From the NCBI GenBank assembly GCA_963923035.1, contig CAWUKT010000020.1, positions 1 through 64,000 of the forward strand: a stretch of DNA of 64,000 nt. The letters run 5' to 3'. The notes under the pieces are model-generated. The model worked only from the letters and a program-made list of their open reading frames with translations. It ran no database searches and was not told where the DNA came from. Numbering within the stretch: the first letter of the stretch is position 1; the number at the start of each line of letters is the position of its first letter. Position numbers and translations under genes: made by a program. The DNA comes from CAWUKT01 sp963923035 (GTDB lineage Bacteria > Bacteroidota > Bacteroidia > J057 > JADKCL01). This document shows positions 35,754 through 44,272 of this stretch, in pieces.

Positions 35754-36787
35754 AAACATTCATTTTACCCGCCCTCTTGCTCTTCGGACTTGTCTTTGTT
35801 GCTTCCTGCTCCAAGGACCGGCTCGACGAAGATGAATGGACGATTCCCACGGACGATGTGCGCGACGGGGGCCCGGGCAAAGATGGAATTCCATCGGTGG
35901 ATGCGCCCCGGTTTTCGGATGCCGATGCGGTGACCTACCTGACGGACGCCGATCTGGTGGTGGGCATTGTGGTCGATGGCGAGGCGCGGGCCTACCCGCA
36001 TCCAATTTTGGATTGGCATGAGATTGTGAACGACGAGATTCGGGGGACCCATCTTTCGATCACCTACTGTCCCCTGACCGGGACTGCGATCGCCTGGGAC
36101 CGCTTTCTGGATGGCGAGGTCACGACGTTTGGGGTTTCGGGACTCCTGTTCGAAAGCAATCTGATTCCCTATGACCGCAAGACCAATAGCCATTGGTCCC
36201 AAATGCGGCTGGATTGCGTAAATGGCCCGCTGGTCGGCCAACGTATCCCCACCTTCCCCATTGTGGAGACAACCTGGGCCACCTGGAAGGCCATGTATCC
36301 CGAGACCAAGGTCCTGACGACCGAGACCGGCTTTGACCGCAATTACGGTCTCTATCCCTACGACGATTACCGCACCAACGATCAATATTTCCTGTTTCCC
36401 ATTACCACGCCCGACGAACGGCTTTCCGCCAAGGAGCGGGTCCACGGCGTTCGCGTCAACGACCAGGCTAAAGTCTATCGCTTCGATGCCTTCCAAAGTG
36501 GAACCACCCTGATCCGCGACAATTTTGCGGGGGAGGACATTGTGGTGGCGGGGAATGCGCAGGAAAATTGGATCGTGTCGTTCAAGGTGCCGGTCGGGAC
36601 GGGGGATTTGGAAGCGGTGGTTGGGGAAGGACCGGTGATCATGGCCGATACGGCCGGGAACCACTACGACGTGTTGGGGCAGGTCATCGACGGACCAGAT
36701 ATGGGAACTCAATTGCAAGCGACCGATTCGTATATCGGCTTTTGGTTTGCGTGGGCCACGTTTTTCCCCTCGCCGGAAATTTACTGA
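35750..36787 (+). CDS. DUF3179-family lipoprotein
   Basis: 345 residues from the ATG at 35750, which overlaps the barrel gene stop. A lipobox with Cys20 (LFGLVFVASC) predicts lipid anchoring. The body is a DUF3179 domain: IPSVDAPRF, VVDGEARAYPHPILDWHEIVND, LSITYCPLTGTAIAW (conserved Cys), then GVSGLLFESNLIPYDRKT and SHWSQM. This family is common but biochemically uncharacterised. The invariant His and Cys residues suggest metal or cofactor binding. A terminator follows. Confidence 0.9.
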   Translation: MKTFILPALLLFGLVFVASCSKDRLDEDEWTIPTDDVRDGGPGKDGIPSVDAPRFSDADAVTYLTDADLVVGIVVDGEARAYPHPILDWHEIVNDEIRGTHLSITYCPLTGTAIAWDRFLDGEVTTFGVSGLLFESNLIPYDRKTNSHWSQMRLDCVNGPLVGQRIPTFPIVETTWATWKAMYPETKVLTTETGFDRNYGLYPYDDYRTNDQYFLFPITTPDERLSAKERVHGVRVNDQAKVYRFDAFQSGTTLIRDNFAGEDIVVAGNAQENWIVSFKVPVGTGDLEAVVGEGPVIMADTAGNHYDVLGQVIDGPDMGTQLQATDSYIGFWFAWATFFPSPEIY

Positions 36788-36809
36788 GTAATCATGGTGC
36801 TTAACTTTG

Positions 36810-36840
36810 GCCCTTCCTGGTTGTCCGGGAAGGGCTCTTT
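36810..36840 (+). terminator. Rho-independent terminator after the DUF3179 gene
   Basis: GCCCTTCC / GGAAGGGC forms an 8-bp stem with a 10-nt loop, followed by TCTTTCTTT. It lies 22 bp after the stop and is oriented for the plus strand. Confidence 0.75.
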
Positions 36841-36893
36841 CTTTGGTTCCAGGCGGGGACCACCGCGCCGAAACCGCCAAAACCGATGGTGAA

Positions 36894-38156
36894 TCAGGTT
36901 TTCTGCTTCTTCTTCCGCGCCGCGGGGAAGAGGATATTGTTCAGGATGAGGCGGTAGCCGGGGCTGTTCGGATGGAGCTTGAGGTCGGTCGGCTCCTCTC
37001 CTACCAGGTGCTGGTAGTCTTCCGGATCGTGGCCCCCGTAAAAGGTCCACATGCCTTCGCCCAGGTTCCCGTGGATATAGCGGGCTTCGTCGTACGCCTT
37101 CAATTCTCCCATCACGAGCACATCTTTCTTCAGCACCGACTTGCGGAACGAAGTCGTCTGGCCCATAAAGCCCTTGACCACCTTGGTATGGCTCTGGCAG
37201 AGCATCGTGGGGACCGGATCGTATTTCGCACTGAAATTGAAGAGGGTAAACTCGTCCAGCGACTTGGGCACCCGGCGGCGCTGGGTCGCATCGATGTCCG
37301 AGAATTCGTACATCATGGGGTTGTCGACGAGGTCGAAGTTTTCGAAGGCCAGGCTCTGGTCATAGTCCAGTTTTTCCTGGTAGCCCGGCTCGGAAGCGTC
37401 CCCATCGAACATGCTCTCGCAGATGTCCGTGTTCTGGGCCGCCAGGGCAATGTCGTAGGAATCGGTGGCCGAGCACATCGCGAACAGGAAGCCGCCATTC
37501 GCGCAGAAGTCCTTGATCTTCTGGGCAACGGCCAATTTCAGCTTGGAGACCTTCTTGAATCCGTGGCGACGGGCCATTTCTTCGTTGGAAGCGACCTGGT
37601 CCTGGTACCAGCGGTGGTGGCGGTAGGACGCATAGAATTTGCCGTACTGACCGGTAAAGTCTTCGTGGTGCAGGTGCAGCCAATCGTATTTCTTGAGCGA
37701 GTCCTGGAGGACTTCGCCGTCGTAGACAACATCGTAGGGGATTTCCGCGTAGGTGAGGACCAAGGTCACGGCGTCGTCCCAGGGTTGCTTGTTCTTGGGG
37801 GAATAGACCGCCACTTTGGGAGCCTTCTCCAATTTGACGGCGTCCATATTGACGTCCTCGGCGGTGACCTGGGCGAGGATGCCGGCCTTTTGGCCGGCGG
37901 AAACGACTTCGTAGCTGATGCCCCGAATGTCACATTCGGTCTGGAACTTGGGGTAGGCCTCACACATGAAGGAGCCTCCCCGGTAATTCAGCAGCCACTC
38001 CACATTTACTCCGTGCTCCAACACCCAATACGCCAGCCCGTAGGCCTTCAGGTGGTTGGATTGAGCGTAATCCATCGGAATCAGGAGGTGGTTCGCGGCA
38101 TTTACCTGAAGCCCAAACACGATTCCAAGGAGCATTAATAGGGATTTCTTCACCAT
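36894..38156 (-). CDS. Exported protein of a Bacteroidota family often called asparagine synthetase B
   Basis: 420 residues with a signal peptide (KSLLMLLGIVFGLQVNA). Blocks such as LLIPMDYAQSNHLKAYGLAYWVLE and WLLNYRGGSFMCE, with HLHHEDFTGQYGKFY, are those I recall from Bacteroidota proteins labelled asparagine synthetase B. I see neither the N-terminal catalytic Cys of a glutamine amidotransferase nor the SGG.DS ATP-pyrophosphatase loop, and the protein is exported, so that label is doubtful. The segment FCANGGFLFAMCSATDSYDIAL has a glutamine-amidotransferase-like look. The true function is unknown. Confidence 0.75.
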   Translation of the reverse strand: MVKKSLLMLLGIVFGLQVNAANHLLIPMDYAQSNHLKAYGLAYWVLEHGVNVEWLLNYRGGSFMCEAYPKFQTECDIRGISYEVVSAGQKAGILAQVTAEDVNMDAVKLEKAPKVAVYSPKNKQPWDDAVTLVLTYAEIPYDVVYDGEVLQDSLKKYDWLHLHHEDFTGQYGKFYASYRHHRWYQDQVASNEEMARRHGFKKVSKLKLAVAQKIKDFCANGGFLFAMCSATDSYDIALAAQNTDICESMFDGDASEPGYQEKLDYDQSLAFENFDLVDNPMMYEFSDIDATQRRRVPKSLDEFTLFNFSAKYDPVPTMLCQSHTKVVKGFMGQTTSFRKSVLKKDVLVMGELKAYDEARYIHGNLGEGMWTFYGGHDPEDYQHLVGEEPTDLKLHPNSPGYRLILNNILFPAARKKKQKT

Positions 38157-38565
38157 GCGTTTCCTTTCATTGACTCATTTTCTGTACGCCACTTGCCTCG
38201 GTTTTATTTCATTCCAGCAGCAGGATGGCGAACAGGTCCAATAAGAGCGAGATAAAAATAAAGAAAATGGAGGAAGGAAGAGGGACTGAGTGGGTCAAAG
38301 GCATCGAAAAAAGGAACAATTTGAAGTTTTTGGGAGTTGGAAGAGTGGATTGGGGGCAAAACAGCTTGCGTTTTTCGGTCCCCTTCACGACTTTTGCCGC
38401 TGTGCCTGAACCATGTTTATAGCCATTGAGTATCACAAACCCCTTTTTCTGCTACCCAATTGGTATCGCGAAGAAATATGTGGATAAACATGTTGATAAG
38501 TTGACATAGTCCCACAAAAGGTATAAATTCGCCACTGTTCAATTAAGAAAACTGCTTTATTCCGA
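38157..38565. other. 409-bp divergent intergenic region
   Basis: No gene is supported. The left part (about 38235-38360) is purine-rich on the plus strand, so it is a pyrimidine-rich leader for the minus-strand gene. The right 130 bp are AT-rich and probably hold the promoter of the M23 peptidase gene. Short open frames here are low complexity. Confidence 0.6.
38501..38531 (+). promoter_or_regulatory. Candidate promoter of the M23 peptidase gene
   Basis: TTG at 38501-38503 and TAAATTCG at 38524-38531 are 20 bp apart, close to the Bacteroidota TTTG / TAnnTTTG arrangement with one mismatch in the -7 element. It ends 34 bp before the ATG. Confidence 0.4.
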
Positions 38566-39450
38566 ATGCTAAGGATTGTTGCTGTATTGTTTATCGTCTG
38601 CTTGACCTGTCTAAACGCTTGGGGTAATCCCCTTGATGCAGGTCGGTTGTCGGGCGGTGGCAAAGATTCCCTCGCAGCCAAAACCACCACGGAAGCCGGC
38701 GTTAAAGTCCAAAAATTGAACATCTCCCCCGCAAGTGTCAATCCCAATTTTAACCAGGTCGCCCGCTGGGACACCATCGACATCAATATGTACCATGTCG
38801 ACATGACCAGCTTCAAGGACACCCTGACCTATACCCTTCACGATGAAGAAAAAGGGGTGCATTTTCATCCTCCCCACGCTGGAAAAGTCACTTCGGGTTT
38901 TGGCCCCCGCAAATTGTACGGACGGAAGTTCCACAAAGGCATCGACATCGACCTGGAAACGGGCGATGAAGTCTCGGCGGCCATGGAAGGCAAGGTGCGG
39001 ATCGCACGGTACAGCAGTGGCTACGGCAATTTCGTGGTGATCAGCCACGAAGGCGGCCTGGAAACGCTCTACGGCCACCTCAGCGAACTGTGGGTGACCG
39101 AAGGCGAAACGGTCGATGCCGGCTCCATCATTGGGTTGGGAGGATCGACCGGCCAAAGCACCGGCAGCCACCTCCACTTTGAATTGCGCGTCTTTGGCGA
39201 GCAAGTCGATCCCGAAAAGGCCCTCGACCGCATGACCTTCATGCCCCTCAACAATGAAATCAAGGTCGACCTGAGTTGGTTTGACCACCTGCTCCGCGCC
39301 CGCGGCACGCAGTACCACGTCGTTGAAGAAGGCGAAACCTGGGATTCCATCTGCAAGATGTACGAAATGGACCAGCACAGCCTGTTCCACCTCAACCAAT
39401 TCGATCACGACCTCGAGATCAAGGTGGGGATGCGCATCATCCTCGACTAA
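38566..39450 (+). CDS. M23-family peptidoglycan peptidase with C-terminal LysM
   Basis: 294 residues with a signal peptide (VAVLFIVCLTCLNAWG). The M23 domain (about 95-225) has the zinc ligands in FHKGIDID (His123, Asp127) and SHLHFEL (His204, with His202), and the catalytic His171 in YGHLSEL, so the active site is complete. A LysM domain follows at 250-294 (YHVVEEGETWDSICKMYEMD). It is an exported lysostaphin-type endopeptidase or murein-hydrolase activator that trims peptide cross-links. A single-gene unit. Confidence 0.94.
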   Translation: MLRIVAVLFIVCLTCLNAWGNPLDAGRLSGGGKDSLAAKTTTEAGVKVQKLNISPASVNPNFNQVARWDTIDINMYHVDMTSFKDTLTYTLHDEEKGVHFHPPHAGKVTSGFGPRKLYGRKFHKGIDIDLETGDEVSAAMEGKVRIARYSSGYGNFVVISHEGGLETLYGHLSELWVTEGETVDAGSIIGLGGSTGQSTGSHLHFELRVFGEQVDPEKALDRMTFMPLNNEIKVDLSWFDHLLRARGTQYHVVEEGETWDSICKMYEMDQHSLFHLNQFDHDLEIKVGMRIILD

Positions 39451-39486
39451 TTTCCTTTTACGTTTTGGAAAAGTTGATCAGCTCAG

Positions 39487-40983
39487 TTACTTGAGTTGCT
39501 GCCGATCGATTTTGCCGGTTGCGCCCTTGGGCAGGGCCGACATGAACTCATAGTGCTTGGGCACTTTGTATTTGGCCAGCCGCTCCTGGCAGTAGGCCCG
39601 CAATTCCGCCCCATTTTCTTCGCCTTCTACCACCACAAAGGCTTTCCCCACTTCCCCCCATTTCGCATCTGCCACCCCAATCACGGCCACTTCTGTCACC
39701 TGAGGATGTCCCTGCAAGGTCCGCTCGATCTCGGCCGGGTACACATTCTCCCCACCCGAAATGAACATGTTCTTGATCCGGTCCACCACATACAAATAGC
39801 CCCCGGGCGTCCGTTTGACCCGATCTCCCGTGTGCAACCAGCCCTCCACAATCGCCTTCGCGGTCGCTTCGGGATTGCGCCAGTAGCCCGGCGTCACCAT
39901 CGGCCCCTTGATGAGCAATTCACCTGCTTCTCCCGGGCCACAGTCCTGTCCCGCCGGATCAACGATCCGCGTCTGCACAAAGAAATTGGGCCGTCCGATG
40001 GAGCCGACCTCGGAAATCGCGTCGTCGTGGTGCAGCGAGGTCAGGTTGGGGCCAGCTTCGGTCATGCCGTAGCCCTGCCGGATCGCCACGCCCTTGGCGT
40101 GCCAGGTCTCGATCAGCGGAATGGGCATGGATTCGCCGCCTGCGAGGATATACCACAGCTGGCTGAGGTCGGCGCGTTCAAAATTGGGCGCCTCCGCCAT
40201 CATGCGGAGCATGGTCGGCACGCCCATGAACATCGTCGCACCTTCCGATTCCAACAGGTCCAGCACAGTCTCCGCGTCAAATTTCTTCATGAGACAGGTA
40301 TAGCCGCCGTGGTGGAAGAAAGGGGTCAGCAACACGTTCCAGCCGCCGGTATGGAAGGGCGGCATGCAGGTGACCGTGCGGCTGTCGCCATTGACGACGA
40401 GGGTCATAGAGGTATTGGCGCTGTTCCAATAGAGCATCCCGTGGGTGTACAGTACGCCCTTGGGCCAGCCGGTGGAGCCAGAAGTGAACAGGATGAAGAC
40501 CGGATCGTCAGCGGTGAGGACGACGTCGCAGGTATAGGTATCGCCGGGATGGGTCGAAGGGGTACAGAAATGGGAAAATTCAGCCAGGGAAATGCGCTCG
40601 GCCAGGTCGGGGAGTTGATGGGGAGCGGTCTTTTCGGCAAAAATGGATTCGGTGATGAGGACTTTGGGCTCGGCCTGGTCCAATAAATATCCTATCTCCG
40701 CCGGCGCCAGCCGGTAATTGAGGGGAACGAGGATGCAGCCGCTCTTTTGGGCGGCCACGAACAGAACGATATACTCCAGACAATTTTCCGCCAGAACCGC
40801 CACCCGATCTCCTTTTTCCAGCCCCAACTCCTCCCGCCAGTGGTGGGCCACCCGGTTGCCCAGGCGATCCAGGTCCCCGTAGGTCAGGGAATGGCCGGTT
40901 TCGTGGGACTTGAACGCCACCTTGTCGGGCTGGTACTCGGTCCATTTTCCCGCCCAATCCGTCGATACCGGAAATCCCGTCAT
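39487..40983 (-). CDS. AMP-forming acyl-CoA ligase
   Basis: 498 residues of the ANL superfamily. The P-loop-like motif is ILFTSGSTGWPKG, the adenine-binding motif GYGMTEAGP, the hinge region LHTGDRVKRTPGGYLYVVDRIKN, and the C-terminal lysine lies in KGATGKIDR. It activates a carboxylic acid to acyl-AMP and then acyl-CoA; size and motifs fit medium- or long-chain acids. The ATG abuts the hydrolase stop (TAAATG), so it is translated with the upstream lipoprotein hydrolase and outer-membrane protein. Together these suggest uptake and activation of an acid released outside the cell. Confidence 0.93.
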   Translation of the reverse strand: MTGFPVSTDWAGKWTEYQPDKVAFKSHETGHSLTYGDLDRLGNRVAHHWREELGLEKGDRVAVLAENCLEYIVLFVAAQKSGCILVPLNYRLAPAEIGYLLDQAEPKVLITESIFAEKTAPHQLPDLAERISLAEFSHFCTPSTHPGDTYTCDVVLTADDPVFILFTSGSTGWPKGVLYTHGMLYWNSANTSMTLVVNGDSRTVTCMPPFHTGGWNVLLTPFFHHGGYTCLMKKFDAETVLDLLESEGATMFMGVPTMLRMMAEAPNFERADLSQLWYILAGGESMPIPLIETWHAKGVAIRQGYGMTEAGPNLTSLHHDDAISEVGSIGRPNFFVQTRIVDPAGQDCGPGEAGELLIKGPMVTPGYWRNPEATAKAIVEGWLHTGDRVKRTPGGYLYVVDRIKNMFISGGENVYPAEIERTLQGHPQVTEVAVIGVADAKWGEVGKAFVVVEGEENGAELRAYCQERLAKYKVPKHYEFMSALPKGATGKIDRQQLK

Positions 40984-41946
40984 TTATTCTTCCCCTCCCA
41001 AAAAGTCCATCATCAATTGGTTGACCCGCTCCGATTGCTCGAAGTGCACGAAATGCCCCGCCTTGTTGACCAATTCCAATTGGCAGTCGGGGATTTGCTC
41101 GGCGCCTTGCTTTGCAACTTTTTCGGTCTTGCCACCGTTCAGGAAGCGGTTCGGGATCAGGTTGTCTTGAGCGCCAAAGATGACGAGGGTGCGGGCCTTG
41201 ATTTGGGGGAGAAATTCAAATACCGGATCGTCCACCATGCCCTGGATGCACTGGGGAATGATGTGGCAGTAACCGGCGAAGTCGGCGCAGCTCCGCATCG
41301 CGATGCGGTCCGTCACCATGAATTCAGCGCCGCGGGGCATCTTGTAAAAGTTGGCCCCGATATTGGCCTTGATCTGGTCCACCGGGGTCAGCGCCACGGC
41401 CCGCGGCGTCAACACGTCCCGGAACCACTGACGTTGGCCGGGATGGAACGTCTCGAATCCGGCCGGAGCCACCAAGATCAATTCCCGGAACAAGTCCGGG
41501 TGGGCCAGGGTGGCCGTGATCGAGATCTGGCCGCCCATCGAGTGACCGATCAGGGTCACATTTTCCAGCTCCATTTTCTCCACCAGCTCCACAATCACCT
41601 CCGCAAAGAAGCGCATGGAGCCCTCATAATTGCCCTTGGAGGACTTGCCGTAGCCCGGAAGATCGACCGCCACACAGCGGTATTGGGCTTGCAAGGCTTC
41701 GATATTCTTTTTCCAGGCCGGACCATAACTGCCCAGCCCGTGGACCATCAACAAAGTTTTCGGTCCCGTCCCTTCGTCCATCACCGAGACCTCCATCCCG
41801 TTGGACAGGGCGACCTTCTTCGTTTCGAAGGGATAGGGCAATTCATCCATCGTGGTGATGGCGGGGACCTTTTCCTGGAACCCGCAGCCCGCGAGGGCCA
41901 GGAGGAGGAGCAGCGATGTCAGGAGTGAGATTTTGCGCATCGTCAT
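40984..41946 (-). CDS. Lipid-anchored alpha/beta hydrolase
   Basis: 320 residues; a second ATG at 41940 (MRKISLL) is possible. The signal sequence ends in a lipobox LLALAGC, so the enzyme is probably in the periplasm or on the outer membrane. It has the oxyanion motif MVHGLGS, the nucleophile elbow IGHSMGG and the acid/base segments VIFGAQDNLIP and AGHFVHFE: a complete Ser-Asp-His triad. It is clearly related to the cytosolic hydrolase at 46965-47840 (shared GYGKSSK/GYGQSSK and LVAPAG). An esterase or lipase role fits. It is sandwiched between an outer-membrane protein and an acyl ligase with almost no spacing. Confidence 0.9.
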   Translation of the reverse strand: MTMRKISLLTSLLLLLALAGCGFQEKVPAITTMDELPYPFETKKVALSNGMEVSVMDEGTGPKTLLMVHGLGSYGPAWKKNIEALQAQYRCVAVDLPGYGKSSKGNYEGSMRFFAEVIVELVEKMELENVTLIGHSMGGQISITATLAHPDLFRELILVAPAGFETFHPGQRQWFRDVLTPRAVALTPVDQIKANIGANFYKMPRGAEFMVTDRIAMRSCADFAGYCHIIPQCIQGMVDDPVFEFLPQIKARTLVIFGAQDNLIPNRFLNGGKTEKVAKQGAEQIPDCQLELVNKAGHFVHFEQSERVNQLMMDFLGGEE

Positions 41947-41949
41947 AAC

Positions 41950-43524
41950 TTAAAACATCAACCAACGAAAGGAAAGAAAAGCTGTGTAGGGATTCGGCGG
42001 GCGCTCGGTCAGGGCCCCGTTGACGAGGCTGCTGTCGTAAAAATCGCCGAGCCAGAGGTAGGCGCCGTGGAGTTCGATGGACATCAGGACGCCCAGGTGG
42101 TAGATGAGGTTGGCATTGGCTTCGAGGCCCATCTGCCGGCCGCCGCCTGTCGGCGTGGCATTGGCGAGGGCGGACACGAGGCCCACCTTGCCCGTGAGCT
42201 TGTGGGGGATGAGTCCCCGGCCTGCGTTCACGCTGAGGCCTGTCACGCCGTAGCCCATGTTGGAGATGTCCGTGACCGCCGCCACGTAGCGGTTCACGAC
42301 GTTGGCGTGGGGAAACAAGAGGTAGCCGCCGTGACTGACATAAATGCCCCCGGGCGTCGCCCAGGTATTGCCGGTCAGGACGCCGGTGTAGACGCCATCA
42401 TTGATGCCGTTCTCGTCGCCGGTGGTATAGATCGCATCGGCCCAGAGCGCGTCGTAAGTCGTCTGGCCGTAGCGGTAGCCGAAGCGCAGGTTGGCGCCCA
42501 GGCCCCGGATATTGGGTCCGGCCACCCAGTCGTCGTTTTGGTTCAGCTGGGTGCGGCCGATATTGTAATTCGCGTAGCCGGTGGCGAAGAAGCGGTCGAG
42601 GACCTGGGATTCGTTGTAGCTGAAATAGCTTCCGATCCAGAAGACATCAGCGCGGTAGGGATCGGCATTCTGAAACCGGAACCGGTACGCACCATTGTAA
42701 TCGACCAATTGGCTGTTGAGACCTTGGGACAGGATCGACGGTCCGCCTTCGCCATTCGCGCGGTCGCGGACATGGGCCAGGGATCCCCCCCAATGCCAGC
42801 GCAGCCCGATGGCCCGCCGGTAATGGAAATCGGCCATGGTCACATCGTCGTTTTCCTGGATATTGTTTTCGTAGAGCTTGTAAAACCCAGCCTTCATCAT
42901 GTGGTAATCCGCATCCTTCCGCACGGAAATGCCCACTCCGTCGGTTCCCCAATAATTCATCCGGTACGAGGTATTCAGCAGCGTCTCGAACCAGGTCCGG
43001 TAGGGATTGAATGGCGTGTCGTACATCCGCTGGAGGCCCAGGTTGATGGCCCAGCCCTTCTTGGGAATCAGTTCCAGTTCGATGTTCTGGGTCTGTAGGT
43101 TCACGTGGTCGCCCGAGGGGGCCGATCCTGCATTTCCCCCCGAACCATACGCCACATCGCCCCAGGTCCAGTCAATCTCAAATGCCGCCCGGAGGGTTGC
43201 TTTGCCATTGAAGAGCTTGGGGGAGTAGAGGAAAAAGGGGAGAATGCGCTGTTCAAAGTAGCCCGCCTGGAGGGAATCCGAGGAAGAGGTGGTATTCGCA
43301 CCGTACAACCGCCCGATCACCTGGCCCCGCAGGAAGTCGTTCTGGGGGTAGACATTGGTGGTGACGGCGTGGTTATAGAAAAAAGCCAGGAATTGAAACT
43401 CCTTGTTGGACTTCTGGGGGAGCCGTTCATCGAGTTCCTGGTAAAAAGACGGGCTTTGGGCCCTGATCTCGGCCAAACCGAATCCCAGGAGGAGCCCCAA
43501 CAGGATAAGCAGACGGTACTTCAT
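41950..43524 (-). CDS. Outer-membrane porin-like protein
   Basis: 524 residues with a signal peptide (LLILLGLLLGFGLAEIRAQ). The body is rich in aromatic amphipathic strands and Asn/Gly turns (GYFEQRILPFFLYSPKLFNG, LRAAFEIDWTWGD, YNGAYRFRFQNADPYRADVFWIGSYFS) and ends with a terminal aromatic residue (FLSFRWLMF), the hallmark of BAM-inserted barrels. The layout resembles alginate-export-type barrels. It is the first gene after a terminator, 3 nt before the lipoprotein hydrolase, and probably brings the hydrolysis product into the periplasm. Confidence 0.82.
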   Translation of the reverse strand: MKYRLLILLGLLLGFGLAEIRAQSPSFYQELDERLPQKSNKEFQFLAFFYNHAVTTNVYPQNDFLRGQVIGRLYGANTTSSSDSLQAGYFEQRILPFFLYSPKLFNGKATLRAAFEIDWTWGDVAYGSGGNAGSAPSGDHVNLQTQNIELELIPKKGWAINLGLQRMYDTPFNPYRTWFETLLNTSYRMNYWGTDGVGISVRKDADYHMMKAGFYKLYENNIQENDDVTMADFHYRRAIGLRWHWGGSLAHVRDRANGEGGPSILSQGLNSQLVDYNGAYRFRFQNADPYRADVFWIGSYFSYNESQVLDRFFATGYANYNIGRTQLNQNDDWVAGPNIRGLGANLRFGYRYGQTTYDALWADAIYTTGDENGINDGVYTGVLTGNTWATPGGIYVSHGGYLLFPHANVVNRYVAAVTDISNMGYGVTGLSVNAGRGLIPHKLTGKVGLVSALANATPTGGGRQMGLEANANLIYHLGVLMSIELHGAYLWLGDFYDSSLVNGALTERPPNPYTAFLSFRWLMF

Positions 43525-43540
43525 AGCGCAGGGAAATAGG

Positions 43541-43580
43541 AAAAAAGGGGAAGCGCCGTCCCTCCCAGGCCGGCACTTCC
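43541..43580 (-). terminator. Rho-independent terminator after the Cys-repeat lipoprotein
   Basis: On the minus strand GGAAGTGCCG ... CGGCGCTTCC gives a 10-bp stem with one G-U pair, a 12-nt loop, then CCTTTTTTCC. It separates the symporter/KAS III/lipoprotein unit from the outer-membrane protein/hydrolase/ligase unit. Confidence 0.8.
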
Positions 43581-43603
43581 ATTATAACAGACTGAAAATA
43601 CGA

Positions 43604-44242
43604 CTATTGGATCTCCTGGTAGGTCTGGACATTGGCCGTACCCAAGGTACCGCCGTTGGAGCTGCCGAAACCAGCGGCTGCCGTCGGAGGCGTCGCCCCA
43701 ATGTCAGGGTTGGTCTGGACCACTTCGTAGCTCATGGTCGTACCATTGATGTCGAAGATGCCCTGAACGGTGAGCTGGGCCGGAGTGCTTTGGTCGAGGG
43801 TGATATTGTAAATGGTACCCGTGCCCGACTCCGACTGGGAATACGTTCCGGTCAAAGTAATCGGCACCCCGGAGGTATCGTATTGCTCAACGGTATAGGT
43901 GAAGTCGACGTTGAATTCAGCGTAAATGCTGTCCACGGCAAACAGGTTCACCAGCAAGGGAGCAACATCGGAACCCGAGGACTGGTAGCGCTTGCCCTGT
44001 ACACCTTCGGTACACGCGGAGCAGCTTCCGCCACAGTCAACACCGGTTTCGTCTCCATTCTGGACGCCATCGGTACAGGTCGGACAGGCACCACATTCGG
44101 GGCCACCACAGTCAATACCAGTTTCTTCTCCGTTTTGGATGCCATCCGTGCAGGTGGCGGGATCATCGCGGTCGCAAGATGAAAAGGCGGCGGTTGTTGA
44201 GAACACCGCAAAGGCGATCAGGATCAACTTGAATGCTTTCAT
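43604..44242 (-). CDS. Lipoprotein with tandem CTDGxQNGxExGxDCGG repeats
   Basis: 212 residues. A signal peptide leads to a lipobox-like FSSC (Cys23). Directly after it are two Cys-rich repeats of about 26 residues (CTDGIQNGEETGIDCGG and CTDGVQNGDETGVDCGG, each followed by C-x2-C), a module common in Bacteroidota surface proteins and likely to bind calcium or form disulfides. The remaining 140 residues are beta-rich and unrecognised (VNLFAVDSIYAEFNVDFTYTVE, YDTSGVPITLTGTYSQSESG). It is 30 nt after the KAS III-like gene and ends at a terminator, so it belongs to that unit. Function unknown. Confidence 0.8.
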   Translation of the reverse strand: MKAFKLILIAFAVFSTTAAFSSCDRDDPATCTDGIQNGEETGIDCGGPECGACPTCTDGVQNGDETGVDCGGSCSACTEGVQGKRYQSSGSDVAPLLVNLFAVDSIYAEFNVDFTYTVEQYDTSGVPITLTGTYSQSESGTGTIYNITLDQSTPAQLTVQGIFDINGTTMSYEVVQTNPDIGATPPTAAAGFGSSNGGTLGTANVQTYQEIQ

Positions 44243-44272
44243 AATCTTAGATTTTTGCTTTTAATCGGCTCA

